A stretch of DNA of 9,868 nt from Anaerolineae bacterium (GTDB taxonomy: Bacteria > Chloroflexota > Anaerolineae > Aggregatilineales > Aggregatilineaceae), in NCBI GenBank assembly GCA_018056405.1, contig JAGPFT010000068.1:1-9868 (forward strand), in the 5' to 3' direction. Position numbers and translations under genes: made by a program. The stretch's first letter is position 1; each line of letters starts with the position of its first letter. A model generated the notes under the pieces. That model made no database searches. It worked only from the letters and a program-made list of their open reading frames with translations, and had not been told where the DNA came from. Positions 1 to 5,703 of the stretch are shown here, piece after piece.

Positions 1-108
1 GCTGTTCCCACCTTCCAAGGCATCCTCCGCCTCTTTCTACTCGGCTCGGCGTGATGCCTTCATTATCCCCTAAAGTGTCAGCGATGTCTCCGAACGTGTG
101 TCAGCTAT

Positions 109-325
109 CTCTCCGGTCTATACAGCTCTGCCGGGGAGGGGGCCAGGGGGAGGGGCCTTCCGCCGCACCAGACTTCCGAAGTTTTCAGAAACTTCGGAAG
201 TCTGATCGCCGCCCGCTGCGCCTCTCCCCCTCAATCCCCCTCTCCAGCCGAGCTAGAGAGGGGGACTTTGATCGCCGGGTGCAAACACGTTCCCCCTCCC
301 CGGCTCTTGTATAGACCGGAGAGGG
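109..325. repeat. Large imperfect inverted repeat built from GC-rich palindromes
   Basis: The outer arms are at about 109-142 and 292-323. Positions 111-124 (CTCCGGTCTATACA) match the reverse complement of 308-321 exactly. The CCGGGGAGGGGG stretch that follows is also mirrored before 308. Inside lie a perfect 16-bp hairpin (169-204) and a CCCCCTCTC/GAGAGGGGG palindrome (236-244 with 256-264). The same palindrome type recurs at 1216-1282, 1836-1862 and 9500-9868, so this is probably a genome-wide intergenic repeat family. No transposase is present, so any mobility would have to be supplied from elsewhere. Confidence 0.7.
169..204. repeat. Perfect 16-bp stem, 4-nt loop hairpin
   Basis: Arms 169-184 and 189-204 are exact reverse complements (CAGACTTCCGAAGTTT) around the loop TCAG. 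Its composition is less GC-rich than the surrounding repeat. It lies off-centre inside the larger inverted repeat 109-325, so the two palindromes are nested but not concentric. There is no U-tract suited to an intrinsic terminator on either side. It could be a protein-binding palindrome or the core of a small non-autonomous element. Confidence 0.75.
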
Positions 326-538
326 GGCGGTGAGGCACGTCAGCGCCAAGCAGGGGTGAGGTAAAGTGAAGACCTGCCCCAGACTATCAGCCAATCTCAA
401 CGCCTGTCCGCCCTGAACCACAAGAGGGAAAGGCCGGGGATGGAGGCGTTCTGGCAATTGCCCAACAACTTGTTCGTGGCTCCCCGTCAACGCTTTGACT
501 TTGCGCCCATCTGCGGTCATAATGACGCGGTAGCTCAC
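185..538 (-). CDS. Doubtful small ORF, possibly a decayed gene running into a repeat
   Basis: A GTG-initiated frame begins at 538, preceded by a weak purine-rich stretch. Its first 60 or so residues (beginning VSYRVIMTADGRKVKALTG) read like protein. From about residue 70 the frame enters the palindromic repeat, and the rest is repeat-encoded peptide (SPVYTRAGEGE). A real gene would therefore be truncated and given a new C-terminus by repeat insertion. Against it, the start region overlaps a good plus-strand promoter (495-523), and third-position GC looks lower than in the confident genes. I do not recognise the product and regard it as more likely non-coding than not. Confidence 0.2.
   Translation of the reverse strand: MSYRVIMTADGRKVKALTGSHEQVVGQLPERLHPRPFPLVVQGGQALRLADSLGQVFTLPHPCLALTCLTAPSPVYTRAGEGERVCTRRSKSPSLARLERGIEGERRSGRRSDFRSF
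495..523 (+). promoter_or_regulatory. Sigma70-type promoter for the phosphoribosyltransferase
   Basis: The -35 box TTGACT (495-500) and -10 box CATAAT (518-523) are separated by exactly 17 nt. Each differs from consensus at one position. Transcription should start near 530, giving a leader of about 50 nt before the ATG at 580. No terminator or obvious operator lies between. Confidence 0.6.
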
Positions 539-579
539 CGCCTACAATCCTGGGGAACTCCCGGTAAAGGACGCGCCAC

Positions 580-1131
580 ATGGAACCGTCGCGCCGCCCG
601 CTGCGCCAGGAATGGTTAACATGGTCGGATGTGGATAAGCTGGTAGATGTGCTGCTGCCTCAGTTGCGCGCAGCGGGGCACTTCGACGCGATGATCACCA
701 TCACGCGCGGGGGAATTGTGCCAGGCGGCCTGTTGGCCGAGGCGCTGGACATCACCGATGTGTTCAACGCGGCGGTGGACTTCCCCGCCGAGCACGATCT
801 GGACGACAAGACGCGCCTGCTCGTCTGGCCCAAGTTCCTGCAATTCCCCGAAAACTCGCTGCTGGCCGGCAAGCGCGTGCTCATTGTGGATGACGTGTGG
901 GGCAGCGGGCGAACGAGCACCGCCGTCAAGAGTCGCGTGCAGGCGGCGGGCGCGACCGCCTTCACCTGCGTGTTCCACTTCAACCCCTACCGCTCGCTGT
1001 TCAGCCGCGCCGAGCCAGACTTCTACGCCGCCGTCACCGACGCTTATATTGTCTATCCCTGGGAGATTGACCGGGGGTTGAAGGGCCTTACGCGTGACAT
1101 CCCCGGCCTGCACCCGACCGATTCGAACTGA
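580..1131 (+). CDS. Phosphoribosyltransferase (purine-salvage type, COG2236-like)
   Basis: This 183-residue protein has the PRPP-binding signature VLIVDDVWGSGRT at residues 100-112. There the two adjacent Asp and the following Gly-Ser-Gly-Arg-Thr loop bind the ribose phosphate and pyrophosphate. An N-terminal strand and loop, ITITRGGIVPGGLLAEAL (39-56), matches the substrate/pyrophosphate loop of type I phosphoribosyltransferases. The C-terminal YPWE (about residues 159-162) is typical of the COG2236 hypoxanthine/xanthine phosphoribosyltransferase-like group. The expected reaction is transfer of a purine base to PRPP in the cytoplasm; the exact base cannot be read from the sequence. The ATG at 580 is supported by AAAGGA 8 nt upstream and by a promoter at 495-523. 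It stands alone and converges on infA. Confidence 0.85.
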   Translation: MEPSRRPLRQEWLTWSDVDKLVDVLLPQLRAAGHFDAMITITRGGIVPGGLLAEALDITDVFNAAVDFPAEHDLDDKTRLLVWPKFLQFPENSLLAGKRVLIVDDVWGSGRTSTAVKSRVQAAGATAFTCVFHFNPYRSLFSRAEPDFYAAVTDAYIVYPWEIDRGLKGLTRDIPGLHPTDSN

Positions 1132-1422
1132 CACGCCGGGCACACATCAAGAGTCAGGAGTCTTGAGAGGCCGTACGGAAAGGTCTGCGCTACGATTTAC
1201 CCCACCCCTCAATCTCCTCTCCACATGCGGAGAGGGGATTTAACCGCACAACGACTCCCCCTCTCTGTAAACGGAGAGGGGGCTGGGGGGTGAGGTTTCC
1301 GCATGGTCTCCAAGTCATGAGTCTGGTGCGTCTTGCGCCCTCAGCGCAGACAGAACGGACTCCCGTCTCAAGACTCAAAACTCATGACTCACGACTCGCA
1401 AGCGGGCCAGACGGTAAAGGGT
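1132..1422. repeat. Convergent intergenic region with paired palindromes and inverted GAGTC repeats
   Basis: Two hairpins of one family lie in tandem: 1216-1222/1229-1235 (loop ACATGC) and 1257-1266/1273-1282 (loop GTAAAC). They are bracketed by CCCACCCCTCAAT on the left and the mirrored GGGGGGTGAGG on the right, like a two-palindrome repeat unit. Outside them are short GAGTC-rich stretches in opposite orientation. GTCTTGAGA at 1160-1168 is mirrored as TCTCAAGAC at 1366-1374, and further ACTC/GACTC units run to about 1400. The strong stems could stop transcripts of both convergent genes, although no U-tract is present. Confidence 0.65.
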
Positions 1423-1683
1423 CTAACGTTCTTCGGATTCCTCGGCCAGGCTGCCACGCCGGCGGTAGCGGTAGGTGATGCGACCGCGCGTCAGGTCATA
1501 GGGGGTTAGCTCGACGCGAACGCGGTCGCCAAGCAGGATGCGGATGTAGTAGCGCCGCATCTTGCCGGAGAGGTACGCCAGGACTCGGTGCCCGTTCTCC
1601 AGCTCGACCGTGAATTGAGTGTTCGGTAGGGCTTCGACCACCGTGCCTTCCATCTCAAGTTTATCGTCAGAACGTTTGACCAT
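1423..1683 (-). CDS. infA: Translation initiation factor IF-1
   Basis: The 86-residue protein is a single OB-fold S1-like domain that binds the 30S A site during initiation. The family core is clear: EMEGTVVEALPNTQFTVELENG (10-31), GHRVLAYLSGKMRRYYIRIL (31-50) and GDRVRVELTPYDLTRGRITYRYR (52-74). The usual bacterial length is about 72 residues. This copy carries about 14 extra residues ending in an acidic stretch (AEESEER). The start at 1683 gives the normal short N-terminus before EMEGT, although I see no Shine-Dalgarno motif before the ATG. It is the last gene of the minus-strand translation block and has its own promoter candidate. In many bacteria infA sits among ribosomal protein operons; here its neighbour is bS21. 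Confidence 0.97.
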   Translation of the reverse strand: MVKRSDDKLEMEGTVVEALPNTQFTVELENGHRVLAYLSGKMRRYYIRILLGDRVRVELTPYDLTRGRITYRYRRRGSLAEESEER

Positions 1684-1727
1684 AGGGTGTGGTTATCTTT
1701 TCTCTGGCCCGCCGCACATGCGCTAAG

Positions 1728-1756
1728 AAGATAACTCGCAAGGGGCGGATTGGCAA
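1728..1756 (-). promoter_or_regulatory. Candidate infA promoter overlapping an inverted repeat
   Basis: On the minus strand, TTGCCA (1756-1751) and TATCTT (1733-1728) are separated by 17 nt. The start site would be near 1721, about 38 nt before the infA ATG. The -10 box lies within GTTATCTT (1735-1728), which is exactly mirrored as AAGATAAC (1699-1692) in the leader. The repeat could be an operator or a leader hairpin. The -10 match is only 4 of 6. Confidence 0.4.
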
Positions 1757-1835
1757 CGGGTGCGTGCAAAACCTGTCAGGCAACTGCACACACCCTTGCC
1801 CCCCCTGGCGCAGGGGAAAACCGCCTGCCCGATTG

Positions 1836-1862
1836 TCCCCCTCTAGCTTCGCTGGAGGGGGG
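1836..1862. repeat. Palindrome of the GC-rich intergenic family
   Basis: Arms 1836-1847 and 1851-1862 pair at 12 positions, including two G-U pairs, around a 3-nt loop. It is a diverged member of the CCCCCTCTC/GAGGGGG family. It lies between infA and rpsU in a 283-bp gap that otherwise holds only the infA promoter candidate and a smaller CCCCTG/CAGGGG stem at 1802-1816. Confidence 0.6.
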
Positions 1863-1966
1863 ATTGAGGGAGGAGGCGTTCAGCGAGCATTCCCGAACTT
1901 CTCCTGGCGACAGGTTGTTCGTGCACCCGGCGCATCGGCAGTTCCGTTAGTGCAAGGAGCCAGCCC

Positions 1967-2167
1967 TTAGAACCGGCTCTGCTTGCGCTGCTTGCGGCGC
2001 GCGCGGCGGATCGCCTTCTTCTTCTGAATACGGCGCAATTCGCTCTTTGAGACGTGCCAACGCTTGCGGCGCACCGTGCTCAGGATACCGCTCTTGGCCA
2101 CGCTCTTGCGGAAGCGCTTCAGAAGCTGATCCTGCGACTCGCCAGGCTGTAGTTCCACATGAGCCAC
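1967..2167 (-). CDS. rpsU: Small ribosomal subunit protein bS21
   Basis: The 66-residue protein is the bS21 family member that binds the 30S platform near the anti-Shine-Dalgarno end of 16S rRNA. It has GESQDQLLKRFRKSVAKSGIL (9-29), then the basic tail with KKKAIRRARRKQRKQ typical of the family. A longer frame opens at GTG 2176, but that codon lies inside the ribosome-binding site itself. The GTG at 2167 is 5 nt after a full GGAGGTGA and puts the Glu of GESQ at residue 10, as in the Bacillus protein, so I chose it. It is preceded by the terminator of S1 protein B and followed by infA on the same strand. No clear promoter of its own was found, so it may depend on read-through. Confidence 0.93.
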   Translation of the reverse strand: MAHVELQPGESQDQLLKRFRKSVAKSGILSTVRRKRWHVSKSELRRIQKKKAIRRARRKQRKQSRF

Positions 2168-2172
2168 GTAGT

Positions 2173-2180
2173 TCACCTCC
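2173..2180 (-). promoter_or_regulatory. Full-length Shine-Dalgarno sequence of rpsU
   Basis: GGAGGTGA on the minus strand is an uninterrupted 8-nt complement of the 16S anti-Shine-Dalgarno core TCACCTCC. It ends 5 nt before GTG 2167. It is the strongest ribosome-binding site in the window; the others match only four to six bases. It decides the start of rpsU. Confidence 0.8.
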
Positions 2181-2213
2181 CCTCTTGCATCAGAGTTTTG
2201 CGGAGCCGACCCG

Positions 2214-2247
2214 ACAACAAGAAAGGCAGGTCGTGAGAACCTGCCTT
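2214..2247 (-). terminator. Intrinsic terminator after S1-domain protein B
   Basis: Read on the minus strand, arms 2247-2239 (AAGGCAGGT) and 2231-2223 (ACCTGCCTT) form a perfect 9-bp stem with a 7-nt loop. It is followed by TCTTGTTGT, a partly U-rich tail. It lies 26 nt after the S1 B stop codon and about 56 nt before the rpsU start, so it can separate or attenuate rpsU expression relative to S1 B. The tail is not a pure U-run, so partial read-through is likely. Confidence 0.65.
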
Positions 2248-2272
2248 GTGAATGTCATGCGAGGGCTGATTG

Positions 2273-3493
2273 CTAATCCGCGTTCGATTCTTCCTCGGCC
2301 ACCGGTTCCTCGGCAACGGATTCTACCGTGTCCAATACCGTTTGACCAGCCTCAATTTCCGCGTCTTCGGTGAGCAGGGTCAGGCCGTTGTCAATGTCGC
2401 GGATGCTCAGGCCCAGGCGTTGGCGATGCGGCTCGATGCTGATGATCCGCGCCTGAATGGTCTGGCCGTCGTGCAGCAGGTCGGCAGGGTTCTCCGGCGC
2501 GGGGTCGGCAATCTGACTGGCGTGCAGCAGGGCTTCGATGCCCGGCTCCATGCTGACAAACGCGCCAAACTGGGTCACGCGGCTGATGACGCCCTCGACG
2601 ATCTGACCGACATGGTACATCTCGTCCACCTGCGACCAGGGATTGGGTTGCAGACGCTTGAGCGACAGCCCAATGCGGCGGCCTTCCTGATCCAGGCGCA
2701 GCACGTAGACCTCGACCTCCTGGCCGACGCGCAGGACTTCGCGCGGGTGTTTGACGCGGTGCCAGGCCAGCTCGCTGATATGAATCAGACCGTCGGCTCC
2801 GCCCAGGTCTACGAACGCGCCGAAGTCGCGCAGGCCGCTGACGATACCCTTGCGGGTCTCACCTTCGGCCAGCGCAGAGAGCAGCTCGTCCTTGTTGGCG
2901 TCGCGCAGCTCGCGCTGAGCCTCGCGCTGGCTGAGCACCAGGCGGCGGCGACGGCGGTTGACCTCGATCACTTTGACGCTGATCGGCTGGCCGATCATGG
3001 CCGTCAGGAACTCCGTGCGCTCCTCTTCGTTCAGTCCGCGCGGAAGGTTGGTGACATGGCTGGCCGGCACGAAACCGCGCAGGTTGCCGAAGGGGACGAT
3101 CAGGCCGCCCCGGTTGGCATCGGCCACTTCGCCGTCCCAAATCTCCTCGCTGTTCATCAGCTCTTCAGCGCGCAGCCAGTCTTCGTTCTGCTTGGCCTGA
3201 GCCACCGAGACGATCATGTTACCGTCTTCGTCTTCGGGGCGCACGATCAGGACGGGAACTTCGTCGCCGACCGCGAAGTTGGCTTCTTCGCCGAGACGCT
3301 CCAGGTCGCTGCGCGACACCACGCCATCTCGCTTCATGCCCAGGTCAACGAGCATTCCCATGCTGTCAATAGACTGGATGACGCCCACAACAATGTCGCC
3401 ACGCATGGGCTGATTGATGAGGGATTCCTCGAGCAACGTCAAGAAATCCATATCCGATTCGGTCACGTTCGAGTGAGAGTCTGTTGTGATCAT
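2273..3493 (-). CDS. S1-domain RNA-binding protein B (30S ribosomal protein S1-like)
   Basis: This 406-residue protein has four S1 (OB-fold) RNA-binding domains at about 30-98, 117-188, 210-280 and 295-366, then an acidic tail rich in Glu. Domain 3 is the most canonical, with FGAFVDLGGADGLIHISEL (224-242) and the RIGLSLKRL end strand. Domain 2 is the divergent NRGGLIVPFGNLRGFVPASH type, as in ribosomal protein S1. Such proteins bring mRNA to the 30S subunit, and four domains rather than six is common outside Proteobacteria. The ATG at 3493 follows AGGA at a short spacing. A TTG further upstream (3550) lies beyond a terminator tail and is unlikely to be used. It is a tandem paralogue of the gene at 3888-5210. 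It has its own promoter and a terminator-bearing leader. Confidence 0.92.
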   Translation of the reverse strand: MITTDSHSNVTESDMDFLTLLEESLINQPMRGDIVVGVIQSIDSMGMLVDLGMKRDGVVSRSDLERLGEEANFAVGDEVPVLIVRPEDEDGNMIVSVAQAKQNEDWLRAEELMNSEEIWDGEVADANRGGLIVPFGNLRGFVPASHVTNLPRGLNEEERTEFLTAMIGQPISVKVIEVNRRRRRLVLSQREAQRELRDANKDELLSALAEGETRKGIVSGLRDFGAFVDLGGADGLIHISELAWHRVKHPREVLRVGQEVEVYVLRLDQEGRRIGLSLKRLQPNPWSQVDEMYHVGQIVEGVISRVTQFGAFVSMEPGIEALLHASQIADPAPENPADLLHDGQTIQARIISIEPHRQRLGLSIRDIDNGLTLLTEDAEIEAGQTVLDTVESVAEEPVAEEESNAD

Positions 3494-3548
3494 GTTTCCT
3501 GCTAGATAGCCCCCAGGGGTCGTATTTTTTGACCAGGGAATGGGCAGC

Positions 3549-3586
3549 AAAAAACCGGTGCGAACGTACCGCTGATCGCAACCGGT
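3549..3586 (-). terminator. Intrinsic terminator inside the S1 protein B leader
   Basis: On the minus strand, ACCGGTTGCGA (3586-3576) pairs with TCGCACCGGT (3563-3554) with a single bulged base, and TTTTTT follows at once (3554-3549). This is a strong Rho-independent terminator. It lies 55 nt before the S1 B start codon and downstream of a consensus promoter at 3731-3759. It therefore interrupts the leader of S1 B, besides ending any transcript from S1 A. Confidence 0.75.
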
Positions 3587-3636
3587 CGCTATGGCCTTAG
3601 CAACTCGCTCTGGGTACGCCGGTCTGGTTCAGTCGT

Positions 3637-3720
3637 TCAATGACCGCGGAGATGGCAAACAAGATACAACATGATCCGGCAGCCAAGCGACTTCCCAGCG
3701 CAGCGCGCCCCCCTTTCCAT
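3637..3720 (-). CDS. Possible near-leaderless upstream ORF in the S1 B leader
   Basis: A 27-codon frame starts at ATG 3720, only about 3 nt after the predicted transcription start, and stops at TGA (3639-3637), before the terminator at 3586-3549. It contains three Cys codons but not clustered ones, and it has no Shine-Dalgarno site. It could be a leader peptide coupling translation to termination. I found no strong alternative pairing with the terminator arms, so it may equally be a chance ORF. Confidence 0.25.
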   Translation of the reverse strand: MERGARCAGKSLGCRIMLYLVCHLRGH

Positions 3721-3730
3721 AGTCGGGAGC

Positions 3731-3759
3731 ATTATAACGGCGGCGCTGAAGTTTGTCAA
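3731..3759 (-). promoter_or_regulatory. Full-consensus sigma70 promoter of S1-domain protein B
   Basis: On the minus strand, TTGACA (3759-3754) and TATAAT (3736-3731) are both perfect and exactly 17 nt apart. Transcription should begin near 3724-3723. The leader to ATG 3493 is about 230 nt and contains the intrinsic terminator at 3586-3549. A promoter this strong followed by a terminator suggests regulated read-through. Confidence 0.8.
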
Positions 3760-3887
3760 ACCTGATTGATCATTTATTCACACGACGCGCCATCAGGCCG
3801 GGCGAGACACACACCTCCCCTTCCCAACCGCTGCGGTTGGCAGAACCTCTATGGGAAGCATGGGGCGCACGCCAGTGGGCGTGTCGT

Positions 3888-5210
3888 TCAGTCCTCGTTG
3901 TTGGTGTTGTCTTCCGCCAGGTCTGCGGGCGCGTCTGCCACTCCGCCTGGCGGTGTGTCAGGCGGTTCATCTGCGTCTTGCGGCGCTTCAGCGGGAGTCG
4001 CTTCAGACGCTTGTGCGGGCGCTTCCGGCGGCGCGGGCGCTTCGAGCGGCTCTTCCTGCTCGATGCCCCAGCGCTGCGTGAACCCTACCCGGCGCTGATC
4101 CGGCTCCAGGCGGCTGATGCGCAGTTGCAGGCGGTCGCCTTTCTTGACGTAGCTGTGCGGCTCCTTGAGCGATCCGTCGCCCATTTCACTGAGATGCAGC
4201 AGACCCTCCAGCCCGTCGTCGAGGGCAATGAACGCGCCAAAGTCCACGACGTTGGTCACTGTGCCTTCGACGAACATACCCTCGTGGTAACGTTCCAGGG
4301 CATCGTCCCAGGGATCGGGCAGCAGGCGTTTGCGGCTGAGGGCGATGCGGTTGGTATTGCGATCCAGGCTCAGGACGTAGACCTCGATCTCGTCACCGAT
4401 CTTCAGCACGTCGCGCGGATGGTCTACCCGATGCCAGGCCAGCTCGCTGACGTGGATCAGGCCGTCGGCGCCGCCCAAGTTGACGAAAGCGCCGAAGTCG
4501 CGCAGGCCGGTGACGGTACCGCGCACGACATCGCCCTCGTTGAGCGTCGCCAACAGCCGCGCCTTCTGCTGGGCGCGCCATTCGCGTTGAGCCTCGCGCT
4601 CCGAGAAGATCAGGCGCCGGCGATCCTGGTCCACTTCGATCACCTTCACGCCCACCGTTTCGTTGACCAGATTGTTCAGGGCTTCGCGGCGCTCGTTGCC
4701 CTGTAGACCAGCGCTGACCGTGACCATGTGCGACGAGGGGATGAAGCCTTCCAACGATTTCCAGCGGACAAGCACGCCGCCACGATTGTGGCCGGTGATG
4801 GTGACTTCCACCACCTCGTCCTTGTCCATCAAGGCGCGGGCTTCATCCCAGTCGTACTGCTGCAACCCCATGTTGATCGAGACGATCAGGTTGCCGTCCG
4901 AGTCACGCGGGTTGAGCACATAGACCGGTACCGTCTGGCCGACCTTCAGCGATTTGCGGTATGCATCGCCGAGCCGTTCCAGGTCCTGAGCGGTGACGAT
5001 GCCATCCTGCTTAGCCCCCATATCTACGATGATCTCATTCGGCTCGATCTGCAGAATGATCGCATCGCGGATTTCACCCCGATGCGGCGGCTCGTAGTCG
5101 AACGAAGCCTCCAGCATTTCCAGGAAGCTCTCGCCTGCCTCTCCTTCAGCCTCAGGGTGAGCCGGTTCGCCATCAGGGGGAGTTGGCTGCTTGTTTTCCT
5201 CGAAGTCCAT
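3888..5210 (-). CDS. S1-domain RNA-binding protein A (30S ribosomal protein S1-like)
   Basis: This 440-residue protein has four S1 domains at about 44-113, 131-204, 226-295 and 310-379. They are flanked by an acidic N-terminus and a long Ala/Pro/Glu tail of about 60 residues that looks disordered. Domain 3 carries FGAFVNLGGADGLIHVSEL (239-257) and domain 4 carries FGAFIALDDGLEGLLHLSEM. It shares domain order and many whole motifs with its downstream neighbour (LAWHRVxHPRxVL and QREAQRE-type linkers), so the pair arose by tandem duplication. The expected role is binding mRNA for 30S initiation or protecting RNA. Which paralogue is the true ribosomal S1 cannot be told from the sequence. The ATG at 5210 has AAGGTGG 9 nt upstream. 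A candidate promoter lies about 180 nt upstream. Confidence 0.93.
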   Translation of the reverse strand: MDFEENKQPTPPDGEPAHPEAEGEAGESFLEMLEASFDYEPPHRGEIRDAIILQIEPNEIIVDMGAKQDGIVTAQDLERLGDAYRKSLKVGQTVPVYVLNPRDSDGNLIVSINMGLQQYDWDEARALMDKDEVVEVTITGHNRGGVLVRWKSLEGFIPSSHMVTVSAGLQGNERREALNNLVNETVGVKVIEVDQDRRRLIFSEREAQREWRAQQKARLLATLNEGDVVRGTVTGLRDFGAFVNLGGADGLIHVSELAWHRVDHPRDVLKIGDEIEVYVLSLDRNTNRIALSRKRLLPDPWDDALERYHEGMFVEGTVTNVVDFGAFIALDDGLEGLLHLSEMGDGSLKEPHSYVKKGDRLQLRISRLEPDQRRVGFTQRWGIEQEEPLEAPAPPEAPAQASEATPAEAPQDADEPPDTPPGGVADAPADLAEDNTNNED

Positions 5211-5392
5211 ACTTTGCTACCACCTTATATTGGGAGTTAGTTCAATGAGCGGGTGCCCGCGCCGGCAGCCGGGCGGTGTGATAGCGGGCAAGCCAGCGCC
5301 TAGGCAGTCCGCCACTCTACATGAAAACGTACACGGATGAGAAGCAGAGGGGCCACCAGCGCGGGGTCCCCACTGCGTGCGCCATTACTAGT

Positions 5393-5421
5393 AGTATACA
5401 GTGACAGCGGCTACTGAACAA
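5393..5421 (-). promoter_or_regulatory. Candidate promoter of S1-domain protein A
   Basis: On the minus strand, TTGTTC (5421-5416) and TATACT (5398-5393) are 17 nt apart. The -10 matches 5 of 6 positions and the -35 only 3 of 6. The start site would be near 5386, giving a leader of about 175 nt. The leader contains a GCGGG/CCCGC hairpin close to the gene. Confidence 0.4.
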
Positions 5422-5673
5422 GCGGCTAATCGCATGGTTTGGAGCACCGTCAAGGGGGAATTGCAGAGCGCGGGCAGAGTCGAAGTGCATTGCCGGGCAG
5501 CACCCGGCGCTTTCGGGGGGGCGCACCGCGCTCTGCCGGATCGCTGGCGCTTCATACAAGTTGGCTATACCTATTGCGCCGTTCTTAAGAGGGAGTTGAC
5601 AGCCCCCGCTGTTAGCAGTGTTCTCTGCGCCTCATTATGAGAGGCAGGCTCAGATGTCAGTGCCTTTGTGCCT

Positions 5674-5703
5674 TTGCTTTAAGAGCGTCTTCCAGAGTAT
5701 ACT
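5674..5703 (+). promoter_or_regulatory. Candidate cassette promoter with palindromic operator
   Basis: TTGCTT (5674-5679) and TATACT (5698-5703) are spaced 18 nt apart. The -10 lies inside the perfect 14-bp palindrome CAGAGTATACTCTG (5693-5706), a natural binding site for a dimeric repressor. The start site would be near 5710, about 54 nt before ATG 5764. The -35 match is weak. Confidence 0.4.

Larger units (their letters stand above)
1..579. other. Intergenic region upstream of the phosphoribosyltransferase
   Basis: This stretch holds the nested palindromes at 109-325, a doubtful minus-strand ORF (538-185) and the promoter for the gene at 580. Positions 1-108 contain no reading frame or structure that I can support. 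The feature whose end lies here may begin outside the window. Confidence 0.5.
3494..3887. other. Intergenic region and leader between the two S1 genes
   Basis: Reading on the minus strand from the S1 A stop, it contains small stems without U-tracts (CACGCC/GGCGTG near 3880-3865, and CCAACCG/CGGTTGG near 3841-3825). These are followed by the consensus promoter at 3759-3731, a possible 27-codon ORF, the terminator at 3586-3549 and the S1 B ribosome-binding site. No other gene is supported. Confidence 0.6.

Noticed and set aside
1132..1422. A CRISPR array, suggested by repeated GAGTC and GGAGAGGGG units
   Set aside because: Repeat units are short, irregularly spaced and in both orientations. 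There are no uniform spacers and no cas genes.
2270..3505. A 411-codon plus-strand frame opposite S1 protein B, and a similar one at 3753-4706 opposite S1 protein A
   Set aside because: Both mirror well-supported S1 genes. Their sequences resemble each other only because the S1 genes are paralogues.
5596..5601. A perfect TTGACA as -35 box of a cassette promoter
   Set aside because: No acceptable -10 box lies 16-18 nt downstream. The TATACT at 5698-5703 with a weaker -35 was preferred.
5401..5640. A 79-codon plus-strand frame in the intergenic region
   Set aside because: It has no family resemblance, it overlaps the structured inverted repeat, and it has no ribosome-binding site or ATG/GTG start with promoter support.
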